From an uncultured Bacillota bacterium (GTDB lineage Bacteria > Bacillota_I > Bacilli_A > RFN20 > CAG-826): a stretch of 6,759 nucleotides of DNA. This document shows, in pieces, positions 1 through 5,479 of the stretch. The DNA lies in contig CAMORJ010000081.1 of the NCBI GenBank assembly GCA_946623775.1, forward strand, positions 1 through 6,759, in the 5' to 3' direction. Each line of letters opens with the position of its first letter. Positions within the stretch are counted from its first letter, which is position 1. Below the pieces are notes generated by a model, which was not told the DNA's origin, did no database searches, and was given only the letters and a program-made list of their open reading frames with translations. Both the position numbers and the translations under genes were made by a program.

Positions 1-2
1 CC

Positions 3-1277
3 GGAGGCATTGCCCTTGGCAAGATGAGTCTTACTCCCGCCAGCGAATTCGCTAGGACCCATCCATATCTAGTGGCGAAAAGGGAAAGCTTGCCGCAAAC
101 CGAGCAAGTCATTTCCCCAACCTCAGCGGAGATTTATGACGAATTCGTAAAAAACACCGCTTTGAAAGTCCTGCAGGGAACGACCAAATCGATGTCTTAT
201 TCCCCGGTGGACGCGTTCGTGAATTTCGCGACCCTTGCCTATTTCTCTTCCGACTATATCTCCTCATCTTTGCTTGCGATGTTTGGAAACCCAACGAAAG
301 AGGATTTAGCCGATGCCGTCTATGAGATTACCTATGCCGTAGGTACTCCGACCAAATATGAGCAAAGGTATTATGGCCAAGATAAGCCGATCTCCAAAGA
401 GAATGGCGGGTATTCCGCCAACTCGCTTTGGACTGGCAATTGCCCTCTAAAAGGCGATGAGGAGGGGAAACGAAACATCGAGACCCTTATGAAGAGATTC
501 CTCACCTCCATCATTGAGGAAACCCCGACCGAGGAAAGCATCGTCAAATGGCTCAAAGCCTGCCTCCCCGATGGCTATGAGATCCCGAAGCTCTCCGTCC
601 CAGACGGGACTGACGCCGCGATGGTCTCTTCCTATTTCCTGAAGATCGATAACGATAACGCCGAATACGATTATCAGGATTACAAGTCCGGCAATCACCA
701 TATGCCATATACCTTCAATGGCAAGACCATCCAAAGCGACTACCTCTCCGAAACCTCTTGGCAAGGAACCTCCTATTACGACTCCGATAGCCTAATCGGC
801 GGCGGGTATCTAGGAGTGAGCTTCTTCCTCCCAAAGGCAGAAGAAGCAAATCCCAATTCCATTTTGCAGGAAGTGGTGGAGCAAACCTACGAGACCAAAA
901 GGGCAGCGTTCTATAGCATCAAGGTCCCTTATTTCACGATTGATGACCAGCACATCGATCTATTGGAAAGAGTCTATAACCCTTACTGCGATGCCCACCT
1001 TGGCATCATGCAGAAACTCTTCCTCTATGAGATGGAACTCATCAAATTGGAGCAGCATTCCAAAGTCAATCTGGACTATGATGGGTTTACTTCCTCCTCG
1101 GTGACCATCGCTTCTTTGGTAGAGACTTCTGCGGAGATGGGAGACAACATCTCCATTGAGGTCAATCGCCCCTTCGTCTTCCGCTCCAACAAAACCGTGA
1201 AGCAAAGCGATGGGGAATACGCGATTCTCCCCACTTGCATCGGCGTCGTCTTTGACCCAGCTTATCAAGCAAAATAA
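3..1277 (+). CDS. Serpin-fold protein (putative serine/cysteine protease inhibitor), N-terminus probably cut by window edge
   Basis: Serpins trap proteases by inserting a cleaved reactive-centre loop into a beta-sheet. Residues are numbered from the ATG at 24, which gives 417 aa. Serpin landmarks occur in order: helix A/B with SYSPVDAF (58-65, compare FSPLSI); SANSLW..CPLK (131-143); the helix ending IVKWLKACLP (173-182); the strand ending GVSFFLP (264-270); SIKVPYFTI (298-306, compare the LxIPKF strand); a loop hinge DGFTSSSVT (353-361); and IEVNRPFVF (378-386), which fits the C-terminal serpin signature except at its last position. The end CIGVVFDP resembles the usual FxGRVxNP. The conserved breach Trp (usual FKGxW) is absent near 205-213. 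The frame stays open from the ATG back to base 3, and the only Shine-Dalgarno-like GGAGG (3-7) is 16 nt from the ATG. The real start, perhaps with a secretion signal, therefore probably lies outside the window. Serpin identity is my reading of motifs. The target protease is unknown. Confidence 0.75.
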   Translation, partial: GGIALGKMSLTPASEFARTHPYLVAKRESLPQTEQVISPTSAEIYDEFVKNTALKVLQGTTKSMSYSPVDAFVNFATLAYFSSDYISSSLLAMFGNPTKEDLADAVYEITYAVGTPTKYEQRYYGQDKPISKENGGYSANSLWTGNCPLKGDEEGKRNIETLMKRFLTSIIEETPTEESIVKWLKACLPDGYEIPKLSVPDGTDAAMVSSYFLKIDNDNAEYDYQDYKSGNHHMPYTFNGKTIQSDYLSETSWQGTSYYDSDSLIGGGYLGVSFFLPKAEEANPNSILQEVVEQTYETKRAAFYSIKVPYFTIDDQHIDLLERVYNPYCDAHLGIMQKLFLYEMELIKLEQHSKVNLDYDGFTSSSVTIASLVETSAEMGDNISIEVNRPFVFRSNKTVKQSDGEYAILPTCIGVVFDPAYQAK

Positions 1278-1297
1278 AGGCTACATCGAAAGAAATT

Positions 1298-1341
1298 AAA
1301 AGAGGTCATCGGCAACCGAATGGTCGTCGATGACCTCTTTT
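1298..1341. terminator. Bidirectional intrinsic terminator between the serpin gene and typA
   Basis: A perfect 14-bp inverted repeat pairs AAAAGAGGTCATCG (1298-1311) with CGATGACCTCTTTT (1328-1341). The loop can pair further (ACC 1315-1317 partly with GGT 1322-1324). Read on the plus strand the stem ends in TTTT; read on the minus strand it ends in TTTT followed by AATTTCTTTC. It lies 20 nt past the serpin stop and 4 nt past the typA stop, so one hairpin can serve both convergent genes. Confidence 0.85.
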
Positions 1342-1345
1342 CTGC

Positions 1346-3178
1346 TTATTTATTCTCAGCTAAGGCGCGCTGCTTGGCTTCCCATTTCTTGCGGTCTGGC
1401 GTGGAGAGGATCTTCTTCCTCATGCGGAACGCGGTGGGGGTGATTTCGACGAGCTCGTCGGAATTGATGTAGTCAAGGCAAGCTTCAAGCGTCATCTTGC
1501 GGGGCGACTTGAGGACGACGGTCTGGTCTTTGTTACTGGACCTGACGTTGGTCTGCGGCTTGGCGGCGGTGACGTTGACGGATAAGTCCACGGGGTAGCG
1601 GTGCTCGCCGACGATCATGCCCTCGTAGCAGACGGTGCCTGGGGTGATGAACATCGTGCCGTGCTCCTCGACTTTCTCGATGGAGTAGGGGGTCGCGGGC
1701 CCTTTGTCGACGGAGACGAGCACGCCGATGTTGCGCTCGCCTACGCTATGGGCGTACATCGGGCGGTATTCCTTGAAGGTGTGGTTGATGATGCCATACC
1801 CCTTGGTGAGCGTTAAGAAATTGTTGATGAAGCCCAATAATCCGCGGGATGGGATGACATAGGTCAATCTGGTCTGGCCATTGGCGGCGTACATGTCGTC
1901 CATGATCGCGCCTCTAGAGCCCAAGGTTTCCATGATGTCGCCGACGAATTCGTCGGGCACATCGATCTGAAGGTCTTCGTAAGGCTCGCATTTGACGCCG
2001 TCGATCTCCTTGATGATGACGTGGGGTTTGGAGACTTCCAGCTCATAGCCTTCTCGCCTCATCGTCTCGATGAGGACGGAAAGATGCAGCTCGCCGCGCC
2101 CTGCGACGATCCAGGTCTCGGTATTGGGGATCCTGCTGTAGCGGAGGGAGACGTCGCGCTGAACCTCGGCATAGAGCCTATCCTCGATGACGCGGGCGGT
2201 CACGAATTTGCCGTCCTGTCCGCGAAGCGGGGAGGAATTCGTGCCGAATTCCATCTCCAAAGTCGGCTCATCGACGCGGAGGGTTTCCATCTGGCGGTAT
2301 GTATTGGGCGCGCACAAAGTGTCGCCGACGTTGAGGGCGTTATTGCCCGCGATCGCGCAGATGTCGCCGCATTGAACCTCATCGACCTCGACCCTGCGGA
2401 GGCCTTGGAAGGTGTATAGCTTCATGACTTTGAAGTCACGGGATTCTTCGGGGGATGTGTAATCCGAGATCGTATCGCCGACCCTGATTTTGCCGGCGCG
2501 GATGGTTCCGATGCCGATGCGGCCGACGAATTCGTTGTAGTCGACTAGCGCCGGCTGGAGCAAGAAAGGCGCATCGGGATCGCATTGGGGCTCGGGGATC
2601 TCGCGGAGGATGGTCTCGAACAACGCGTCCATGCCCTTGGTTTGGGTGGAAATGTCATCGCTTAGGCTCGAGGTGCCGTTAAGCGCGCTTGTGTAGACGA
2701 TCGGGAAGTCCAATAGGTCTTCCGGGGCGCCTAAGGCGATGAGGAGCTCCAAGACTTCGTCGACCGCCTTGGCTGGGTTGGCGTTTGGCCTATCGACTTT
2801 GTTGATGACGACGATCGGCTTGATGTGGTTCTCCAACGCGTTCTTCAAAACGAAGCGCGTCTGCGGCATCGTCCCTTCGAACGCATCGACCAAAAGCAAG
2901 CAGCCATCGACCATATGCATGATGCGCTCGACCTCGCCGCCGAAGTCGGCGTGCCCTGGGGTGTCGACGATGTTGATTTTGGTGTCCTTGTACATGACCG
3001 AGGTGGTCTTGGCGAGGATGGTGATGCCCCTTTCCCTTTCCTGGGCGAGGGAGTCCATGGCCCTGTCGACGAGGGTTTCGTTCGCGCGGAAGGCGCCGGA
3101 AGAGGAGAACAAAGAGTTGACGAGCGTGGTCTTGCCATGGTCAACGTGGGCGATGATTGCGATGTTCCTCATTTTCAT
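1346..3178 (-). CDS. typA: Translational GTPase TypA/BipA
   Basis: This cytosolic GTPase of the EF-G/LepA superfamily binds the 70S ribosome and helps large-subunit assembly, chiefly under cold or other stress. The protein is 610 aa, the usual TypA length. G motifs are intact: G1 AHVDHGKTT (10-18), G2 RGITI (50-54), G3 DTPGH (72-76), G4 NKVD (126-129) and G5 SAL (164-166). A beta-barrel domain II, EF-G-like domains III and V (for example SRGLLGFINNFLT and MFITPGTVCYEGMIVGE) and the TypA-specific C-terminus ending EITPTAFRMRKKIL follow. These separate it from LepA, EF-G and TetM-type proteins. The start is fixed by AGGAGG at 3187-3192, 8 nt from the first ATG; the second ATG (codon 3) is 14 nt away. 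It lies downstream of the yxjI-like gene on the same strand, but a terminator separates them, so it is probably transcribed alone. Confidence 0.97.
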   Translation of the reverse strand: MKMRNIAIIAHVDHGKTTLVNSLFSSSGAFRANETLVDRAMDSLAQERERGITILAKTTSVMYKDTKINIVDTPGHADFGGEVERIMHMVDGCLLLVDAFEGTMPQTRFVLKNALENHIKPIVVINKVDRPNANPAKAVDEVLELLIALGAPEDLLDFPIVYTSALNGTSSLSDDISTQTKGMDALFETILREIPEPQCDPDAPFLLQPALVDYNEFVGRIGIGTIRAGKIRVGDTISDYTSPEESRDFKVMKLYTFQGLRRVEVDEVQCGDICAIAGNNALNVGDTLCAPNTYRQMETLRVDEPTLEMEFGTNSSPLRGQDGKFVTARVIEDRLYAEVQRDVSLRYSRIPNTETWIVAGRGELHLSVLIETMRREGYELEVSKPHVIIKEIDGVKCEPYEDLQIDVPDEFVGDIMETLGSRGAIMDDMYAANGQTRLTYVIPSRGLLGFINNFLTLTKGYGIINHTFKEYRPMYAHSVGERNIGVLVSVDKGPATPYSIEKVEEHGTMFITPGTVCYEGMIVGEHRYPVDLSVNVTAAKPQTNVRSSNKDQTVVLKSPRKMTLEACLDYINSDELVEITPTAFRMRKKILSTPDRKKWEAKQRALAENK

Positions 3179-3186
3179 AATGGATG

Positions 3187-3192
3187 CCTCCT
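3187..3192 (-). promoter_or_regulatory. typA ribosome binding site
   Basis: AGGAGG on the minus strand, a full match to the anti-Shine-Dalgarno core. It sits 8 nt from the ATG at 3176-3178. This selects the first of two closely spaced in-frame ATG codons. Confidence 0.85.
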
Positions 3193-3210
3193 GCGATTTT
3201 TGACGGGATT

Positions 3211-3240
3211 AGTCTATTCTTGCACGGGTACGCGTGCAAG
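3211..3240 (-). promoter_or_regulatory. Candidate typA promoter overlapped by a palindromic operator-like site
   Basis: On the minus strand TTGCAC (3234-3239) and TAGACT (3211-3216) are separated by exactly 17 nt. They match the -35 and -10 consensus at 3/6 and 4/6. The -35 and most of the spacer lie in a perfect 8-bp inverted repeat, CTTGCACG (3219-3226) and CGTGCAAG (3233-3240), with a 6-nt centre. The predicted transcript would start about 25-30 nt before the typA ATG. The palindrome is plain in the sequence. The promoter reading is inference from weak hexamers, and the repressor role is speculative. Confidence 0.4.
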
Positions 3241-3273
3241 AAAAAAGAGAAAACCGTAAGCGGTTTCCTCTTT
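3238..3273 (-). terminator. Intrinsic terminator of the yxjI-like gene
   Basis: On the minus strand the stem uses 3273-3261 and 3256-3244. That is 13 pairs including one G-U wobble, with a CTTA loop, followed by a run of T (complement of 3241-3246). It starts 15 nt beyond the stop codon. The wobble is a mismatch when read on the plus strand, so the hairpin is best formed in the minus transcript. It separates this gene from typA. Confidence 0.85.
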
Positions 3274-3288
3274 GAAGGCATAATCCTA

Positions 3289-3807
3289 TCAGTCGTCGGA
3301 ACTAAAGGAAGAAGAGGACGCGGCTTCCCTTTGCCTATCGGTGATGTTGTCGATGGCGATGACCAGAGCTACGTAGAAGGCAAGGTCATGGCCGTCGTTT
3401 AAATCCAAGACGAAGGAATCGCGCATTGAGATCCTTCTGGAGATGTGCCCGATCTCCTCGCCGTTTAGGGAAATGTGATAGTCGAAGCCCAGGATGTTGC
3501 CCTTGATTTCGAGGTCGCCTTTCTCGGAGGTGATGAAATAGCGGTCGTGGAGGGAGAAGATCTTCTTCCTGACCAAGGCGACTTGGTTCTTGTCCTTATC
3601 GAGAACGAAGGCTTTCCTGCCGAAGATGCTCCAGAACTTGTTCCTGACGATGAACAATACATTGCCCTCGAGGTCTTTGACGAATTTCTTCTTGGTGAAG
3701 CTGAAAAACCTTCCCTCAACGTTGAAGACATCCTGTTCCTGCAGGTCTTTTACCTTCGAGGAACCCCTGAAACTGATCCAATTGTTGCGAATGCTGACTG
3801 ATTGCAT
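3289..3807 (-). CDS. LURP-one-related / YxjI-like protein (tubby-like C-terminal fold)
   Basis: 172 aa from the chosen ATG. It matches the bacterial YxjI branch of the LURP-one-related family, a 12-stranded barrel related to tubby C-terminal and scramblase domains. The repeated strand pattern reads KFVKDLEGNVLFIVRNKF, AFVLDKDKNQVALVRKKIFSL, FDYHISLNGEEIGHISRR and finally DLAFYVALVIAIDNI, the C-terminal hydrophobic helix characteristic of the family. No catalytic site is known. Membrane or lipid association is a family-level suggestion only, and I see no signal peptide. A Ser/Asp-rich tail (AASSSSFSSDD) ends the protein. An upstream TTG at 3829-3831 would add 8 residues, but it lies before the ribosome binding site AAGGAG (3818-3823), which sits 10 nt from the ATG at 3805-3807. 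I therefore choose the ATG. The gene has its own terminator and is divergent from rpsO. Its biological role is unknown. Confidence 0.85.
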   Translation of the reverse strand: MQSVSIRNNWISFRGSSKVKDLQEQDVFNVEGRFFSFTKKKFVKDLEGNVLFIVRNKFWSIFGRKAFVLDKDKNQVALVRKKIFSLHDRYFITSEKGDLEIKGNILGFDYHISLNGEEIGHISRRISMRDSFVLDLNDGHDLAFYVALVIAIDNITDRQREAASSSSFSSDD

Positions 3808-3817
3808 GGTATGTAAT

Positions 3818-3823
3818 CTCCTT
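3818..3823 (-). promoter_or_regulatory. Ribosome binding site that decides the yxjI-like start
   Basis: AAGGAG on the minus strand is 10 nt before the ATG at 3805-3807. It lies inside the longer reading frame that begins with TTG at 3831, so it supports the shorter 172-aa protein. Confidence 0.75.
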
Positions 3824-3832
3824 GACCACAAT

Positions 3833-3838
3833 ATTTTA
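3833..3838 (-). promoter_or_regulatory. Candidate -10 element for the yxjI-like gene
   Basis: TAAAAT on the minus strand matches TATAAT at 5/6. It would start a transcript near 3826, with a short leader holding the AAGGAG site. The -35 position falls inside the 3850-3863 palindrome and has no good TTGACA match, so the promoter is uncertain or activator-dependent. Confidence 0.35.
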
Positions 3839-3844
3839 GTACAG

Positions 3845-3868
3845 TTTTCCTATCTTAAGATAGAAAAA
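3845..3868. promoter_or_regulatory. Palindromic operator-like site between divergent yxjI-like and rpsO promoters
   Basis: The core CTATCTTAAGATAG (3850-3863) is a perfect 14-bp palindrome. After one mismatched pair (C3849/A3864) the symmetry continues as TTTT (3845-3848) and AAAA (3865-3868), giving 24 bp in all. It covers the -35 region of the candidate yxjI promoter and ends 4 nt before the rpsO -35. Its twofold symmetry and position fit a dimeric regulator site. I do not recognise the motif as that of a known regulator. Confidence 0.45.
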
Positions 3869-3872
3869 TCGC

Positions 3873-3901
3873 TTGCGGTACGCCCTTTATGCTTGTATAG
3901 T
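3873..3901 (+). promoter_or_regulatory. rpsO promoter (sigma-A type)
   Basis: TTGCGG (3873-3878) and TATAGT (3896-3901) are spaced by 17 nt. The -10 matches at 5/6 and the -35 at 3/6. Predicted transcription starts near 3908, giving a leader of roughly 78 nt before the rpsO ATG. Confidence 0.65.
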
Positions 3902-3907
3902 AATCGA

Positions 3908-3985
3908 GCAGCCCGCCTAGGTCAGGACCGATTCTCCTCGATTCGGCTTGGACGGCGCCAAGTAACAAGGAAAGGAGAAAAAACA
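3908..3985 (+). promoter_or_regulatory. Structured rpsO leader, candidate S15 autoregulatory element
   Basis: Two alternative folds can be drawn. In the first, CGCC (3914-3917) plus GTC (3921-3923, TAG bulged) pair with GACGGCG (3951-3957), enclosing CCGA (3928-3931) paired with TCGG (3943-3946). In the second, CTTGG (3947-3951) pairs with CCAAG (3958-3962) just before the Shine-Dalgarno AAGGAG (3972-3977). The folds share bases and exclude each other. rpsO leaders in several bacterial groups bind S15 for feedback control, each with its own structure. Assignment here is inference from position and pairing. Confidence 0.4.
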
Positions 3986-4255
3986 ATGGCCCTATCTAAG
4001 GACATGACCGCCGAACTCGTCAAGAAGTTCGGTGCGAATGAAAAGGACACCGGTTCCGCCGAAGTTCAGATCGCTCTTCTCACCGCCCGCATCAAGGCGC
4101 TCACCGAGCATCTCAAAAAGAACCACGGCGACGCAGGGGCAAGGCGCAGCCTTTTGATCCTCGTCGGCAAACGCCGCGGATTGCTCGACTACCTCGCCAA
4201 GAACGACCCCGAGCGCTATACCATCCTCATCGCATCCCTCGGCATCCGCAAGTAA
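3986..4255 (+). CDS. rpsO: 30S ribosomal protein S15
   Basis: S15 is a primary 16S rRNA-binding protein of the small-subunit platform and contacts the large subunit at bridge B4. The 89-aa length is standard. DTGSAEVQIALLTARI (21-36) and LVGKRRGLLDYL (59-70) are typical, as is the end LGIRK. Residues known to touch the rRNA three-way junction in E. coli are kept (T22, G23, Q28, R35, Y69 here), as are two of three that touch the G-U/G-C motif (H42, D49). The third, normally Ser in HHSRRG, is Ala52 in DAGARRS. The start is set by AAGGAG at 3972-3977, 8 nt before the ATG. A frame opening further upstream (to 3590) runs through the promoter and the opposite-strand gene and is not coding. The gene has its own promoter and terminator. 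Confidence 0.97.
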   Translation: MALSKDMTAELVKKFGANEKDTGSAEVQIALLTARIKALTEHLKKNHGDAGARRSLLILVGKRRGLLDYLAKNDPERYTILIASLGIRK

Positions 4256-4270
4256 TTGCAAGCATGCATC

Positions 4271-4300
4271 GCCACCTCACCATCGAGGTGGCTTTTTCTT
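4271..4300 (+). terminator. Intrinsic terminator of rpsO
   Basis: GCCACCTC (4271-4278) pairs with GAGGTGGC (4285-4292) around the loop ACCATC. TTTTTCTT follows directly. It begins 15 nt after the rpsO stop. Confidence 0.93.
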
Positions 4301-4312
4301 TGCCTTGGGCGG

Positions 4313-4369
4313 CCATCGAAGGGAAGCAAGGTCTTCCCTTCGATGGATGCAGCGGGGTTTCCGCTGCAT
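4313..4369. repeat. Two perfect hairpins placed back to back, function unknown
   Basis: The first is a 14-bp perfect stem (4313-4326 with 4333-4346, loop CAAGGT). The second starts at the next base: ATGCAGCGG (4347-4355) with CCGCTGCAT (4361-4369), loop GGTTT. Neither is followed by a T run on either strand, so they do not look like terminators. They lie between the rpsO terminator and the opposing nrnA terminator. REP/BIME-like intergenic repeats or a small structured RNA are possible. No second copy is visible in this window. Confidence 0.6.
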
Positions 4370-4395
4370 GAAAGAATTGGATTTGGACGATTTGC

Positions 4396-4426
4396 ATAAG
4401 ATAAAAGACCGCTTTTCGAGCGGTCT
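4396..4426 (-). terminator. Intrinsic terminator of the ackA-nrnA operon
   Basis: On the minus strand AGACCGCT (4426-4419) pairs with AGCGGTCT (4413-4406) around CGAAA, then TTTTATCTTATG follows. It lies about 50 nt past the nrnA stop. On the plus strand the following tract (ATTATCATTATTTA) is less T-rich, so it mainly serves the minus transcript. Confidence 0.8.
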
Positions 4427-4477
4427 ATTATCATTATTTATCGATGGTTTTGGAGTTGATGATTATTTTGCTATATA

Positions 4478-5479
4478 TCAGGCAAACAAATCGTCCAAAT
4501 CCTTCAGGAAGGCATCCAGATCGTCTAGGGAATCGATGCGGGCGCCGCTAGCCTGGGCATGTCCGCCGCCTCCCCATTTGTTGGCGATGCCGGAGATGTC
4601 GACCTTCTTGGAGCGGATGGAGATCCTCCAGCAATAGTCTTTGGGATCGCAGTCCTCGGTGATGGAGCACCAGACGTTGATGCCGGCGATGTTGGAGAAC
4701 ATGTTGACGTTTTCCTTGCCTTGCTCCGAGGTGATCTTAAGCTCATCCTGGACCGGCTTTGGAAGGAGGTAATAAGCGACGCCGTGGGGGGTTAGGTGGA
4801 AGTTGGAGAGGACATAGGCCTGCGAGCGGAGGGAATCGATGGATTTCTCATACATCGCAAGATACGTTTCCCTCATGTTGAAGCCGGTCTTCAATAGCTC
4901 CTGGGCGACCGCGAAGGTATGGGGGCTGGTGGAGGAGAACATGAATCTCCCCGAATCGCCGACGATGCCGATGTAGAGCCATCTCGCCGCTTCGGGGGAC
5001 ATCCTCATGCCCTTCCATTTGAGGAGGACATCCGCGACGAGCTCGGAGGCTGCGGAGGATTCGGTATCGAGGATCGAGCATCTTGGAGCGATTTCCTTTT
5101 TGCAGGGGTGATGGTCGATCTTGACTTTGTATTTGGCGTATTTGTACCGTGGGTCGGCGATGCGTTCATGGTCTCCGACGTCGACGATGATGGCGAGGAA
5201 ATCGCCGCTTTTGAACCAATCCTCGTTCAGGGTTTCGGTGACGGGGAATAGGCGAGGGGTGAAGGAGACGTGGTTGTCCCCGACGTAATGGATCTCCTTG
5301 TTGGGGAAGTTGTCGCGGAGGAACTGCACCATGCCCATCTGGGTGCCTTGGGCATCGAAGTCGGGCTTGATGTGGCGGAAGACGCAGATCCTGTCGTAGC
5401 GTTTCACCGCGCGATAGAAAGCGCGGTACTGCTTGAGGAATTGGGCTCCGTATTCTTTTAGCTCTGCTGGCAAGGCCAT
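4478..5479 (-). CDS. nrnA: DHH/DHHA1 family phosphoesterase, NrnA-like (oligoribonuclease / pAp phosphatase type)
   Basis: A 333-aa cytosolic metal-dependent phosphoesterase. Relatives degrade short oligoribonucleotides, dephosphorylate pAp or hydrolyse linear and cyclic dinucleotides such as pApA or c-di-AMP; which of these applies cannot be read from sequence. The N-terminal DHH domain shows motif I HIKPDFDAQG (36-45), motif II VDVGD (99-103), motif III IDHHP (121-125) and motif IV GIVGDSGRF (171-179), supplying the Mn-binding His and Asp residues. The DHHA1 domain carries GGGGHAQASG (303-312) for substrate binding. There are no membrane, PAS or GGDEF regions, so it is the short soluble form and not GdpP. 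Motif I has Phe41 where PDGDA usually has Gly. Its ATG overlaps the ackA stop (TAATG), and its ribosome binding site AAGAGGA (5487-5493) lies inside the ackA end, indicating translational coupling. A terminator follows. NrnA is a family-level name. Confidence 0.85.
   Translation of the reverse strand: MALPAELKEYGAQFLKQYRAFYRAVKRYDRICVFRHIKPDFDAQGTQMGMVQFLRDNFPNKEIHYVGDNHVSFTPRLFPVTETLNEDWFKSGDFLAIIVDVGDHERIADPRYKYAKYKVKIDHHPCKKEIAPRCSILDTESSAASELVADVLLKWKGMRMSPEAARWLYIGIVGDSGRFMFSSTSPHTFAVAQELLKTGFNMRETYLAMYEKSIDSLRSQAYVLSNFHLTPHGVAYYLLPKPVQDELKITSEQGKENVNMFSNIAGINVWCSITEDCDPKDYCWRISIRSKKVDISGIANKWGGGGHAQASGARIDSLDDLDAFLKDLDDLFA

Noticed and set aside
3219..3240. Palindrome read as a plus-strand terminator
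   Set aside because: It is followed by A residues, not T, on the plus strand, and no plus-strand gene precedes it.
2825..3259. Plus-strand reading frames opposite typA
   Set aside because: Long antisense frames are expected opposite this G+C-biased gene. TypA is full length with all motifs intact.
3808..3831. TTG start giving an 8-residue longer yxjI-like protein
   Set aside because: The Shine-Dalgarno AAGGAG lies inside this extension and the ATG at 3807 is correctly spaced from it.
3590..3985. N-terminal extension of rpsO to 221 aa from an upstream ATG
   Set aside because: It runs antisense through the yxjI-like gene, the palindrome and the rpsO promoter. S15 is 89 aa and the ATG at 3986 has a good Shine-Dalgarno.
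4369..4440. Possible small peptide starting ATG AAA GAA TTG after the second hairpin
   Set aside because: It has no ribosome binding site (the bases before it are the hairpin arm), and it reads through the nrnA terminator.
4305..4637. Plus-strand reading frame of about 110 codons
   Set aside because: It crosses the tandem hairpins, the nrnA terminator and the 3' end of nrnA, and has no recognisable domain.
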